Both the position numbers and the translations under genes were made by a program. The notes below the pieces were generated by a model, which was not told the origin of the DNA, ran no database searches, and saw nothing but the letters and a program-made list of their open reading frames with translations. 64,000 nucleotides of DNA. It comes from Agroathelia rolfsii. Lineage: Eukaryota; Basidiomycota; Agaricomycetes; Amylocorticiales; Amylocorticiaceae. Location: contig JABRWF010000002.1 in NCBI GenBank assembly GCA_018343915.1, positions 3,782,001 to 3,846,000 of the forward strand. Direction: 5' to 3'. Of the stretch, positions 15,005-27,611 are shown piece after piece (position 1 is the stretch's first letter; each line of letters begins with the position of its first letter).

Positions 15005-18000
15005 CTAGCCAACCAAAATGTCTCGTACGTTTTCTTGGAGGGACCACCTGTTTGTAGCGAGGAATTCCATTTTACCGTCGTCCAGCCGTGAAATTGTTGC
15101 AGAAAGAGCTAGCCACACAGCATCTTCATTCTTTTGTTTTGCGGAAATATACAATGCCCTTGCGTAACGTTGAAGCTCTTCGTGTGCAGCTTTGTCGAGA
15201 AATCGCCGGAAGGCGATTATCACTTCCCAGAGCGTGTTATCCTTAGTCTCGACAGATTTCACAGCCGCCGTCATCGTCTTCAATAACGAACGGTGAAGGC
15301 GGTGCGCGTGTGTATAGGCGGAAGAAGGGTCTGCCGTTCCGGCGCGTCGGCGCGTCAAGGCACTAGCGTCGTCCGCGTTTTCTAGTGCCTTCAACATCAC
15401 GTGAAAGCGAGGCCAGACGTCATCCCAAATACGACGATACATGAAGCTGCCGACATGGAGTGTAAGTGACTCCACCAGAGACGCCGCAGCTCTGACCACG
15501 AAAGGCTCGGGATCAGAAAGACGATTCAGGACGAATGGCCAAGCCTGATGAATAGAAGTGAGCAGAGCAGACTCAGAGAGTACCGGCACGGAAGAGCTCA
15601 GTAGCAACAGAATGCGCATTCGGATCACAGCCGAGCTGTGAGTCAAGAAATACATCGATTTCGCAACGATTTGTTTGATCAATGCCTGTGCGGGCGTAGG
15701 CGGAGGCTCCGCATCTGGGTCTGGTGGTAGTTCCGGTGTGAGGCCGTCTTCGTCTCCATCATTTTCATTAGGCGCGGTCAAATCTCTTGCCTTACCCTTC
15801 CCCCAGGCTTCTCGAGAGGCAGGCCCATAATCGGTGGCGTCCTCCTCACTTGCAGGCTCATGCCTATGAATAAACCACGCCAATGTATCTGTGAAAGCCA
15901 TGCCGTCATTATGTAGTGCGCCCGGAACATCTTTGTCGGCCGATGTCATCGGATTGGCCACTGCTGATTCGTCTGATTCAACTGCTTTCACTACTTCCGA
16001 TAATACTTCCACCAAACCGTCAACGAGTACATCGTAGCCGTGAAAGTCATCCAACCTATCGAAGCACTCCTCTACGACGTCTCCTGCTTTGTGTACAATA
16101 TCCGATCCTACCAGGCGTACAAGGAGAATGAGCACTTTGGTGGCGTCGACATCCAACCAGCGTCGACTGAGCCTGTGTGAAATGGCGTCCAACGCATAAT
16201 CAAAATTCGACAGAAGGAGATTTGCAGGAGAGGCATAGCCCGTGTTATTCGTCACAAAATGCAACGTCACCAGGCCGGTCAGTGACAAAAAGCTGTTCGA
16301 GGATATGATGGAATGGAGAATGGGATAGAGCGTGTGCAAGAGCAGTGGCGTGAAACGACTCTGCAAGATCGCCGCGGTTGTCGAAAGGAGGCGGAGTGCC
16401 AGACCATGCTGGAGCGGTGTCAAATCCTTGACGGGGTCCCGGAGAAAACCCGTGGGTGTTTCTACACTGGATGTTACGCGGATGTCCATCAATCCCACTT
16501 TGTGTTCCACTTGGAGTAGTGAATCATTGCTAGGCATCATGTCCGAAGTTGCCTGAGCATCCATTTCCGCACCCGTATCTCCATTCGGCTGATCCCATAT
16601 TTCGGCCAAGGATCGAGCCAGGCCGCGAGCAAACTTTTCTATGCGTCTTCCTCCACGAAGTTGAAATGCGTTTCGATTGTTCTGCGCATCCAGATCGACT
16701 GCACCAATACCTTCGAGAAGATAAGCAGCGCACCAGAGCGCTGCGGGGGAGCTACCCGTTGTCCCGTTCCTGCCAACATCCGCAAACCATTCGACTGCGT
16801 AAAGACATTCTTCGCCGCCGCAGCTCCCTAGCGCTCGGAACATACACGTAATTGATTCGATGGCGGAGCGCGACTGGATGTGTCTCAAAGAAACTTCAGG
16901 AAAGCCCATGTCCGCCGTTGATGAAGGATCACTTTCCAGTGATAGACGGGAGGCTGAAGGGGTGACCGATGGCGTGGGCAGATCTGTAAACTCAAGAACG
17001 GAGAGGAGTCCCCAACCCCATTTTTCGATTCCACCGGATGGCCCGAGAAGTGAGCCGATTCCGCGTGAGATGATGTTTGCTGCGGCACTGGTAGATTTGT
17101 CGTCGTAGATGCGGCAAGTGGCCTCTATGAGACCAGAGACATGTTCGACTTTGTTTTCCGCATGCGAGATTATTAGTTGAGGAAGGGATGAAATATTGTC
17201 ACGCGTGATGCGGACGAGGATTTTGACGAGGTCATGATGTCCTTTTGAAGAGGGATTTAGCAAGTACGTCAGTGCTTGGCGCGCGTGATTTGATGGTGTG
17301 GGATAGTTGCTATTCGAAATCGATAGCAAAAAGGAAAGGAGCAATGGGTGGCTTTTTGGTAGTGTCAAAGAGGTGTTGGCGAGTATCGCGGAAGAAAACT
17401 GAGCCAGGCCAGTCAGCGCACTTGGGCTAGGATGCGCAACGAGAGGCATCAGAGTGTTGAGGGCGACATGTAACTGGGACGAAGCCCCTGCAACCCAAGA
17501 CGCGGTTCTTGCAGTGGCAAATCGAGGTATATCGCGCTTGCTGGATGATTTTTGAGAATTGGTTTCGGTTACGATTTCGACAAGATCTTCCAGGGTTTGA
17601 GAGCTTTTAACGGCACCCTCTTCGATACAAACGTCGTCGTTGATTGAAATGACAATGATTTCTTGCAATATTTGGAGGGAAAGCTCAACAACATCACCGT
17701 TAACCCACCCTTTGCTCTCAGAGGCCCCAAGAGCAACTCGAGTCATAGAACTTGCTATTCCAGGAAGTATGGAAGGACCAAGGTATTGAGGGGCATAGAT
17801 TGATATCAATGCTTTTAAAACTCGTAAACTTTCACGCTGGAGTGACTTGTCAGTCGATGGAACGACACCCAATAGGTGTTTAATGGTCTGGCCTATAATG
17901 GGGACAATTTCTGACGATTGTGTGTGCTCTTTAAGCTCTTGTAAGCGTCTCGATGCAACGTCATCCTCGCGCGGATGGAGCAAAGCCCACAGACACTTCA

Positions 18001-18478
18001 CAGCAGCCAGTTTGGTCTCATTATCTCGTCCCTTTTCCTTTTCTTTTCCTTCTACTTCTCCAACGATGGACCCACAGAACATGAAGATATGGTCCCAAGT
18101 TTGTAAATCGCAATCCCACCACCACCTCTCGCTGAGAACACCGAGAACTATCAAGATCTTTTCAAGAACTTGGTCTGAGATGGCGGAAGACGCATTCCTG
18201 CGAAGGATAGTAGATATTGGAAAGAATGTATACGATATAATAGACGCGCTCAGGCGAGTCGTGTGTGCATTGGCGAGCTCGTTAATCAAGTCCGATAGTA
18301 GTTTGGAGACGACCGGGGTTGATGATGACGTAAGAATAGAGTGCCCAAGCAATGGTACACAAATCAGCTTGAGCTGAGAGGTGCATGAGCAGAATTCACA
18401 TCATAAAGAGTGGTGATTAGGCGAGCGCACTCTTCTAAACAGCTCTCTGGACTCTGGCTGACTGCCAGAGGATGTCAT
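15005..18478 (-). CDS. TTI1: TELO2-interacting protein 1 (TTT complex)
   Basis: HEAT-repeat scaffold of the Tel2-Tti1-Tti2 co-chaperone that stabilises PI3K-like kinases (TOR, ATM/ATR). Exon 1 (18431-18478) encodes MTSSGSQPESRELFRR; after a 57-nt intron, exon 2 (15005-18373) starts LKLICVPLLGHSILT. Together they encode 1138 aa, the usual length. Family features seen: SERWWWDCDLQTWDHIFMFC near residue 100, long helical repeats throughout, and a conserved C-terminal block LYFLTHSSAVIRMRILLLLS-like (here SMYFLTHSSAVIRMR). The start was moved upstream of the long open frame because that frame has no ATG at its 5' end and the family N terminus requires the small first exon. Head-to-head with PABA synthase. 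Confidence 0.93.
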
Positions 18479-18590
18479 GATGGTGGTTGTGGGCGAGTAT
18501 AAGAATAAGGTGCTTGTTACACAATTATGTCACGGTCACGTTTCTCCTTCCCCCTTACATCCATATCAAAATCTGGTCCTCTCCCATCAA
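18479..18590. promoter_or_regulatory. 112-bp shared upstream region, TTI1 / PABA synthase
   Basis: Start codons are divergent and 112 bp apart. The plus-strand side is CT-rich just before the ATG at 18591, as in many fungal core promoters. Co-regulation is inferred, not shown. Confidence 0.45.
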
Positions 18591-20941
18591 ATGAACACCA
18601 TCGACTGTCCGCAAATCCTCTTTATAGACTGTTATGATTCTTTCACAAACAAGTGAGTGGCGAAAAACACTCTATTAGCGTCCCTCCAATAAGTATAACT
18701 TTTCTCTAGCTTGGCCGCCCTCTTCCTCAAAGCAATTCCTAAATGTCGCATACGAATAATCAAAAACGACGATTATACGATTGCTCAGCTGTTACCTTAT
18801 CTCGATTCTTTTTCTGCCATCATCGTTGGCCCTGGCCCTGGATCGCCAACTGATCCATGTGACATAGGCGTGGTGAAGGACCTGTGGATGATCGACCAGG
18901 ATCACTTGCTTCCCATTTTTGGTGTCTGCCTGGGTCTCCAGAGTATGGCTGTAGAGTACGGGGCCAAGCTCCAAAGATTGTCCGTAGTTAAACATGGACT
19001 AATCTCACTCATTCAACATGAGGGAAGCGAGCTCTTTAAGGGTCTGAGTCACTTCAACGCGACGCGCTATCATTCTCTACATGTTCAGGTTCCTATCAAT
19101 GGTGAGATAGAAGAGTTGGCTTGGGCTGATGATGGCTCGGAGAACGGTAAGGTTACGATGGCCCTAAAACACAAGAGCAAACCTTTCTGGGCGGTACAGT
19201 ACCATCCCGAGTCTGTCTGCACTACAGGTGGTTTGCACGTGGTCAGCAATTTCTGGAGACTAGCTCAGAATTGGCACAGAGCCCATGGCCCCAAAATCCT
19301 GTCGTCTGTAGGCAGCATCGGCACTCCGTGGCCAAACATTCGGCCTCGGCTCGAACAGAATGTTTTATTGCCCTGCTCTTCCACGGTCCAAATGAAAAAG
19401 TTGTTCCTATCAGATATTGAGATACCTCGTATTGCAGAGATCTTGGGGGCCACTGACGAAGCCTCCCCTTTTGTCATGCTTGATTCTGCAGCTGTACCAG
19501 GCCGGTGGTCTATCATCGGCTCAATTCTACCATCCACTGTTAGGATCGTATATTTTACGGGCGACAACTTCCTCACCCTTATCCGGAACGACAAGCGATC
19601 GAAACACTTTTTCCCTCGTGGCGTCAGCGCATGGTCTTGGATCACATCCTTTATGAGCAGTAAAAGAGCTCAAGGGGGAAATCCTGAGGTTCCTTTTTGG
19701 GGCGGCCTTATTGGGTATTTGAGCTATGAGTGTGGCCTCGAATCACTCTCTGTTTCACCCTCCAGCTCCCGGCGTGGGCATCCAGATATCAATCTCATCT
19801 TCATAGAGCGTAGCGTTGTCATTGATTTACAGCAAAAGCAGGTTTACGTCCAATCAATTCTGACCCATGACGAATCCTGGATCGCAGAAACCTGCGCCCG
19901 CTTAACATCTTTACCTGCTAGAAACACTCACACTCTCGAGACTAGGCCACTGGGAGTCGATGTGAAAATCCCACACAAAACCGAGTACACGACCAAAATC
20001 TCGCGGGCGAAAGAGTACTTGATGTCGGGTGACTCGTACGAACTCTGCTTGACGGCGCAAACCCGCATATCTGTCCCCCGCTCCTACCCTAATGACCCTT
20101 TTCAAACACCGGAACGCCGTTCATGGAATCTCTACAAGAAATTACGCCACAAGAATCCTGCACCTCACGCCGCTTACCTACGTCTCGGCGAGACAACTGT
20201 GCTCTCCGCGTCACCGGAACGCTTCCTGTCGTTTTCTCGGGCTCCTCGCCCTGTTTGTCAACTACGGCCTATCAAAGGCACTTTGCGCAAGGGTCCAGGA
20301 ATCACACGGGCAGTTGCTGAAGAAGCATTAGCCGGGAATCCAAAAGAGGTAGCGGAGAATCTCATGATCGTAGACCTGATTAGGCATGATCTCCATGGCG
20401 TCCTGGGAGAAGACGTGAAAGTTAGACAGTTCTGTCGCGTGGAGGAATATAAGACCGTTTGGCAGTTGGTGAGCGTTATAGAAGGCTCGCCTGCCGTAAA
20501 CACTAGCCCCAACGATAATTGGAAGGTGGGCTGGGAGGTCTTGCAGCATAGTCTACCTCCAGGCGCGTATCATCTGATTTGTGCGCGTTTTTGAGATTGT
20601 TAGACTTATCATATGTTTTAGGCAGTATGACTGGGGCGCCCAAAAAACGCTCGGTGGAAATCTTGAAGACACTCGAGGATGGGGCTCGAGGTATTTATTC
20701 TGGCGTACTGGGCTACTGGTGCGTCAGCGGCAGCGGCGATTGGGCCGTCGTTATCCGTAGCTGCGTCAACCAACCCACTGGATCTACACTAGAGAGCGAA
20801 TACACCAACTCCACTGGTCCCGATTCCAATGTCGATGTCTGGACCATTGGGGCTGGCGGCGCTATCACGGCTCTTTCTGACCCAGAGGCGGAATACGACG
20901 AGATGTGTGTGAAGTTGCAAAGCGCTCTTGCCGCATTTTAG
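18591..20941 (+). CDS. ABZ1: Aminodeoxychorismate (PABA) synthase, fused PabA-PabB type
   Basis: Makes 4-amino-4-deoxychorismate from chorismate and glutamine for folate synthesis. Exons 18591-18652, 18710-20566 and 20626-20941 total 2235 nt (744 aa). The N-terminal class I glutamine amidotransferase has the nucleophile Cys near residue 94 in GVCLGLQ and the His-x-Glu pair near 186-188 in QYHPES. The C-terminal chorismate-binding domain has PFWGGLIGYLSYE, SASPERFLS, RPIKGTLRKG, IVDLIRHDL, MTGAPKKRSVEIL, GIYSGVLGYW and TIGAGGAIT. The last intron can be spliced two ways with the same length: GT donor at 20567 giving P-G-A-M-T-G, or GC donor at 20563 giving P-G-S-M-T-G. I list the canonical one. 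No targeting signal; presumably cytosolic. Confidence 0.93.
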
Positions 20942-21380
20942 ATTTTTTTTTTCCTGCCTTTCACAACGTTTCGCTCTTTAGAGCTTCAACGCATTCATTT
21001 ATTGATTGTTATCTAACTCGTTTCCTACGATAGACTGGTTTTATATTATTCTCAAAAGTCGCATTCAACTGCTAGAGGATTAATTCCTTTTCAAGTTTTC
21101 GCCCTTCTCACCATACCTTACTACTTTGATAACCCCAATTTTGCTTTCTTTTCTCCCTATGTCCTAGTAGTCACACCTAACTATATACTAGTACATGACC
21201 CATAACGTAAAGATCTACTACGGTGAAATACCCCAAAGAAATTTCAGCATCCATATCACGTGATCGCGCGCTTTGACCGGCAGCGGAAATACGCGTCGTC
21301 CACCGAAGCATATATCAATCCATTCTCAGAGCCCGGCATTGAAGCGTCGGTCGAGGTAGGAGACTTGACCTTTCTCCGTC
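20942..21380. other. Intergenic with CACGTG motif
   Basis: 3' flank of the PABA synthase and promoter of ALG9. A TCACGTGA palindrome sits at 21256-21263, about 120 bp before the ALG9 ATG; a bHLH-type site is possible. Confidence 0.45.
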
Positions 21381-23799
21381 ATGGCCTCCAATGTGGAATA
21401 CGTCCGTCTGCGCAAGAAAGAGCCTCCCAAGCCGGCACAAACGTTTGCTCGACACAGCGGTATTCTGCAAGACCAGCTTCGCAGGTATAGTTATTCTCAT
21501 CCTCCTTGGGCCGTACATGTCGCAATCAAGGCTAACACTCCACCCAAGGGCAGCGAAACGACCATGGAACGCAAGCTTTTCCCTCGCCGTTAGGATCTTG
21601 CTCATTGTTCGTGTAACATCAGCCATGTATGCTAACTTGCAAGATTGTGACGAAGGTGCGTATTCGTTTTCGTAATAAGTACTCGTCATTTAACACTTGT
21701 ACAGTATATAATTTCTGGGAACCATTGCATTACCTTGATCGCGGAAACGGTTTTCAAACCTGGGAGACCTCTCCTGCATATGCAATCCGTAGCTGGACAT
21801 ATATTCTGTTACATCTGCCCGCGGCAAGGCTCCCCTCATACCTCATCGCTTCGGACAAGGTATGTTCGTCTGGCCATGTTCGACACATTCCTTTGTACTT
21901 ATTATAATTCAGCGCATCTCTTTCTTTGCTGTTCGCATCTTCTTAGGCGTCATCTCTACACTCTGTGAAGCTGCATTGTACAGAGCAGTGGTCGAGAAGA
22001 TCAATGAGAGAGTCGGACGGTACTTGTTCTTTATGCTTTTGTTCAGTGCTGGGATGTGGAATTCTGCTACGGGTAGGTTTTTTTGTACAGGGTTTTGGAA
22101 TCAAGTTCATTATTCAAACTTTTTGAAGCTTTCCTCCCGTCAAGCTTTGCCATGTATGCTACAATGTTAGCCTTTGCCTACGCCATCGAACCTGCCACGC
22201 TCCGAAACAAACGGAGGACCCTTGTTGCGACTGTGTCCTTTGCTACGGGCGCAATCGTGGGCTGGCCATTTGCCTTAGCTCTGTCCGTTCCCTTCGTTAT
22301 CGAAGAGCTTTTTGTTCTTGGAGGCGATAAGGTTCTTCCTGAACTCAAATCGTCATGGATGGCGTCCCGGTGGAAGAACTTCGCTACCTCTGTTCTTGCT
22401 GCATCTCTCATTTTCGTACGTATTCAACGGACGGTCTCTTTCAAGGCGGATACTCACGATTCCGTATGCAGGTGCCTGTCATTGGAATCGATAGCCTAGC
22501 GTATGGTCGCTTCGTCATCGTACCTTGGAACATCATCCGCTACAACATCTTTGGTGGCTCCGAAAGAGGACCTGATTTATATGGCACCGAGCCGTGGTAC
22601 TTTTACCTCTTGAATTTGGCACTCAACTTCAACGTCCTTGTTCCATTGGCGCTGATCGCTCTTCCGGCTCTCCTTGTTACGCATCGTATTGACCGAAAGC
22701 GGCTCGGCTTTGTGACACCAGGCCCAGACCAAAGCTCGCCATTCACACTGCTTGCTTTGCGCTTGACACCATTCTACATTTGGTTCATCATCATGAGTGC
22801 CCAAGCACATAAGGAAGAGAGGTTCATGTATCCCGTCTACCCTCTACTCTGTTTCAATGCGGCCGTCAGTCTGTACCTGATTCGTGGATGGTTCGAGGTG
22901 GCGTACATTGCAAAGACGAAATCCCCATACCGCGTAAGTTTCTTCAGCTTGATATCGAAGCAGAATGCTCATAAGATGGGTAGGCATCACAATCTCAACT
23001 CTTCCGTCGTTTTACCCTGTCTGTGATCATGACTTTTATTTTGCTGTCCTACTCTCGAGGCATGGCTTTGTGGAAGTATTACCATGCTCCCCAGACAGTT
23101 ACGTACAAATTTGAGGCCATTGAAGTCCCCCGCCTTCTAAACGTCACTGGCCTCCTTCCCCCTCCTCCTCCTGACGCTACCGAGGACGATATGCCGCGTC
23201 TGGACATCCGCCCCATTAAGGAATTCGACCTGCGCTTCTGTGTTGGAAAGGAGTGGTATCGCTTCCCTGGAAGTTACTATGTCCCCGAGGGTGTAAAGAT
23301 TGACTTCGTTAAGAGCGAATTTGATGGGATGCTGCCAGGTCATTTTGCGCAGGTTCCGAGCGAGGTCCGCTCGACAGAGTGGTTCCGCCCCGGTACCCAA
23401 GTCGTGCCGTCTGGTTTGAACGATTTGAATGAGGAAGACCCCAGTCACTATGTTTGTCCCTCTACATCATCTTCCTCTTTGGCTACTGATGTACTAACTG
23501 GTTGCTAGGTCCCAATTGAGAGCTGCGATTACTTCGTCGACCTTGATTTCCCCTTACACCCTAAAACGTCTTCACTGGAGCCACGCTATATCCAAGACAT
23601 TGGAACTTGGGAGCGCGTAGGGTGCGAACCCTTCTTGGACGCCGCTCACTCACCGACCTTGACGAGGACGCTCTGGATGCCAGGAGCTAAGTGGCAAACC
23701 GAAAATCAGTTTGGCGAATACTGTTTGCTTAAAAATAGGGCGAGCGTCGCTGAAAAGGAGAGCATTGTAGCGGCTAGAGTAGCACAACAGGGACAATAA
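21381..23799 (+). CDS. ALG9: Alpha-1,2-mannosyltransferase ALG9 (N-glycan assembly)
   Basis: ER multi-span GT22 enzyme that adds mannoses 7 and 9 to the lipid-linked oligosaccharide from dolichol-P-mannose. The first lumenal loop has DCDEVYNFWEPLHYL, with acidic residues typical of the GT-C active site. Later come RFVIVPWNIIRYNIFGG, LYGTEPWYFYLLNL and the GT22 signature HKEERFMYP. At least eight hydrophobic spans are visible. Exons 21381-21484, 21549-21655, 21705-21859, 21913-22072, 22129-22415, 22472-22933, 22984-23451 and 23509-23799 total 2034 nt (677 aa). The C-terminal lumenal part contains a short Pro run (LLPPPPPDAT) and the conserved FPGSYYVPEG. Length and order match ALG9 rather than ALG12 or PIG-B. 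Confidence 0.95.
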
Positions 23800-23921
23800 T
23801 AAAATCTAAATAGACTCCATTGACCAGTAATATATTATACAAATATCTCACAACTAGACAAAAGAAATCAATTTGCAATCATAGAGAAAGTGTTGTGCTG
23901 TAGGAAGTTGATGGCGAGTCG

Positions 23922-24048
23922 ACGCGTTAATGATTCACGCCATTCAAGCTCGCATTTGCCGAACATGTATGTTGAGTTGTTGATAAAACTGCCATATTTC
24001 ATACTGGCGCGTCAGTCACGTGACAAAACGCGTCGCGCGTCTATAAAT
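23922..24048 (+). promoter_or_regulatory. Histone H4 promoter elements (ACGCGT x2, CACGTG, TATA)
   Basis: Upstream of H4: ACGCGT at 23922-23927 and 24028-24033 (identical to the yeast MluI cell-cycle box), CACGTG at 24017-24022, and a TATAAAT at 24042-24048, 118 bp before the ATG. MCB-like boxes would fit S-phase expression; this is inference from yeast. Confidence 0.5.
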
Positions 24049-24165
24049 TAAACGAGCGTGCAGCAAGTCCTTTCAGTACCAGCTTCTTCACACACCATCA
24101 CTACTGCACGGTTATCTACCTACTTTCAACGCTTCTCTTTGTATCAAATCCTTTAATTTTCTCAA

Positions 24166-24656
<491 letters not shown>

Positions 24657-25421
24657 ATTCTTGCCCCACGCATTCTATTCTTTCCATCATTATGTAACTC
24701 CCCTACAGCGATACCTAGTTAATGTATATGTATTTCGACACCGAATATTGAAACTTTACATTTCATAAAGCAGCGAGCGTCAGGATACGTGAATTTGTGC
24801 AGTAAAGTAGTTACTATGAAGTCGGGGACTAATTAGCGCTCATTGCGCATTGTCGTACCTAGCATTGCTTGCATTGTGCATGCAATCAAATTAAGTAATT
24901 TTCAATTAAATCAAATATTTAATATTACGTTTACTGGTTTGTTTTATTTATTATCGCACGGGTATTTTCTTAATTTGGAAATGGCTCTAATCTGACACGT
25001 GACTTATTACGTCATATCTCCCAAAATCTATATAAGGCCCTCGGGAAATTCGCAGAAAAATCAATATTTACACCTTGGACCCCAACAGCCATCATCCAAC
25101 TCACCAAGCCAGCATCCAACCTTGTATACACTACCTTTGTACTCAATAGTGTATTATTTGTATCTGTTGGTGTTGTGTGTTCACCATCATTCACTTTGGG
25201 ATGCATGAGCATGTCATACTAGTGACTTGTAATCATATATAATTAGTAAGCCAGGCTAGATACCCTGCTATTGAGGTTACGCCACTGCTAGACAAGCAAA
25301 CATAAGAATTTAAAAAATAAAATAAAGATAAAAATAAAAATAAATAGATAGATAGATAAATCATTAAAGACCTTCTGAAATAATTGCCAGTAGTGCATAG
25401 GCTACCAGGCTGGTCATCAAG
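24657..25421. other. AT-rich spacer with an orphan core-promoter look
   Basis: After H4, AT-rich. At 24996-25001 a CACGTG is followed by a TATATAAG at 25029-25036 and then a CA-rich, leader-like stretch (25060-25130) but no convincing coding sequence. The 3' part (25310-25365) is a run of A and GATA repeats. Confidence 0.4.
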
Positions 25422-25944
25422 AATGGGAAAATCTGACGTGCCAGTCTACAGTGCATTACCACGCCGGCAGACTTCTCGCCCACCTTCTAAAGCACTAGTC
25501 ACCCGAAATGACAATAAGGTCCATCACGATGTTGATCATCACCCTATCCAGAATGCAAACGGAGATGAACTAATAGAAGAGTCCAACAAGGATGAGGCAC
25601 AATGTTTCCCCTGTCAGTGTCCAATCCTATCGAAAGCGACTCGGAGAGTAACATTGTCGTCAATGAAAGCCACTCCGTTTGGCAATAATAGTATCAACAG
25701 GCCAGAAGTGGCACACCGTGCTGGCCCACAGTGTGCTATACCGCTAGATCGGATGCCGGTGGTCCCGGGCCAGGGCAGCCGCCAACCAATTGCTAGTAGC
25801 AGTGCTATGGACATCCCAACCACTGGCACAGCACCGCTCAAGTCTAAGGACGATGGTGGGACTTCATATAATCAGAACATAAAGAATGCCTCCGTCGCCC
25901 AATCCAATGTTTGTGATTTTGAAGTGCGAGCCAGTCAGCCATAA
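25422..25944 (+). CDS. Hypothetical ORF, 173 codons, function unknown
   Basis: Single uninterrupted frame from ATG 25422 to TAA 25942-25944. Basic, His/Asn/Ser/Pro-rich, mostly disordered, with one CFPCQC cluster near residue 75. No domain, signal peptide or membrane span. It sits alone in a gene-poor AT-rich region and is more GC-rich than its surroundings. It could be a genuine orphan, a fragment of a mobile element gene, or chance. Confidence 0.25.
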
Positions 25945-27317
25945 TCAAGATAACATCCCGCTTGTCATTGTACTTGGTCGCAGTACGCCGACGAACGGAT
26001 GAAGTACATGTGGCTACTCTTTGACCTGGCCACACTACGCGTGACCGTGACTCCGTGACTCTGCTGGTTAATTTCACGCAAACATGTGGTAGGTTTTCAA
26101 GCTGGCTGGTCACCACCATCCCATTCAGAGGCTATGTGTCACCTGGTGTGACCATTGAACCCGAGCTTTGACAGCATCCAAGTCGCCTACTTGCATTATC
26201 AGGCCGTTCCTTCTCTATTTTCAGTTGTATACACATAGGTCTCTGCTGGACCCCAATTCTTTTCCATCATGATAGGAGTATAAAGAAATAACAAGAGGAT
26301 AAGAAGAGCACAAGCATGATGGTACTCTCCCATCGTATCATGTGACAGCTAGTCAAATCCTCAACTACTGCTAAGTACTAATAGTAGTACTAAGTGGTAC
26401 TTATACACAAACCACAGATAAGACAAGTATAAAGATCTTCATCTGAATTATGGGTGAAATGACTTAAAGCCTGAAGGTTTGATTGTATCAGGATATTTGG
26501 TCCATTTCATTGTAACTTTATGATTAGGATAGTTTTCGTTACTGATATTGGCAATTGTTTTGATTTGTTTGATTACTTACATCGATGTATTAGCTAAAGT
26601 AGACCAACAGGATCGATTCCTGTGTGTCGACCGCAGTTTGTTATCTTCGCTCTTTGTATGTTCAGACATAGTACAATACTGTAGTTCCTGTTTCATGAAT
26701 GATGATTGATTTGTTGTAATAACTCACCTCAGGCCTAGGCCGCCCTGGATACTATTGCAAATCAACAAAAATCAACGATAGTCCACCTAGCATTGAAACG
26801 TGTCTTCGTAGAGACTACCTTAAGAGTAATAGCATCAAGGGCTGTGTGCCCAGGATAGAGTAATGAAATGAAATAAAGGAATGTAATATTCTAATCCTTA
26901 GAACACCATGCACTCAAGTTTTCAAGAACACGAGTAACATGCATCAGAGGATGATACACTGATAACGGGCTGAAATAATCTAATAGAAAATCAATAAACG
27001 CAACAGCTTGAAGAAATAATGAGTCTATATAGCATGATGTAACTCGTAAACTCGTGATGACACAGGAAGCTATGGTGGCTTTAGCTTGGAGCACCTGGAT
27101 AAATCGGTCAATGATGTTACACTGGCATTTAGTCTTTTTGTATGCCAACACCGAAAACGTTCCATGTCTATTTCTCGATCGCGTACTAATAGTAATTATG
27201 GAATAAAATTCATTCCGAGAGACCATCACCTGTTGAAAACGTATCATACACGTCCTTTACCATATTTATAGTTTTATTGAAGCCTTGTCACAGTATAATT
27301 GCGTACGTCCATAAATT
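25945..27317. other. Gene-poor AT-rich region
   Basis: No supportable gene. A TpsiC-arm-like hairpin near 26607-26623 was considered and rejected as a tRNA. It contains short repeats of AGTACTA type near 26370-26395. Confidence 0.5.
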
Positions 27318-27377
27318 ACACAGAGGTGCAAGTAATAAAAAAAAACGGCATTTTTTTTCTTACTTGTACCTCTGTGT
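27318..27377. repeat. Near-perfect fold-back hairpin, about 60 bp
   Basis: Left arm 27318-27345 (ACACAGAGGTGCAAGTAA then A-run) pairs with right arm 27351-27377 (T-run then TTACTTGTACCTCTGTGT) around the loop CGGCA. Only one mismatch is seen in the 18-bp GC-containing part. Confidence 0.85.
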
Positions 27378-27391
27378 TATTAGTAAAGCGT

Positions 27392-27500
27392 TGTAAGAAA
27401 GTCTATGTGGAGTCCCCCTTAGTCTGAGGTCAAGGGATGTTTCGCGCCCCGCCCTTAACTCACGATTCATAAGAGAAAATTCCATATAGACTTTCTTACA
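27392..27500. mobile_element. MITE-like element, 109 bp, 20-bp terminal inverted repeats
   Basis: Starts TGTAAGAAAGTCTATGTGGA and ends with its inverse TCCATATAGACTTTCTTACA; 19 of 20 positions pair. The interior has no ORF. Flanks are GCGT on the left and GCAT on the right, so an exact target-site duplication is not clear. It lies 112 bp beyond the stop codon of the RNase III-like gene and 14 bp from the hairpin at 27318-27377. Confidence 0.55.
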
Positions 27501-27611
27501 GCATCTTACCGTAGATTATATATTGGACAGAAACCGGGACTGGAGGCATCGTAGAATGTTGTGTTGGAAATAGAGACAATGTTTGTATAAGTGGTGAGTG
27601 ATTGGGTCGTA

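Noticed and set aside
17847..18377. 176-codon frame antisense to TTI1
   Set aside because: Lies within the confirmed TTI1 exon on the other strand; a shadow.
26607..26623. TpsiC-arm-like hairpin ACAGG-ATCGATT-CCTGT suggesting a tRNA
   Set aside because: No matching acceptor-stem half, D arm or anticodon arm upstream, and the loop lacks the usual TTC start.
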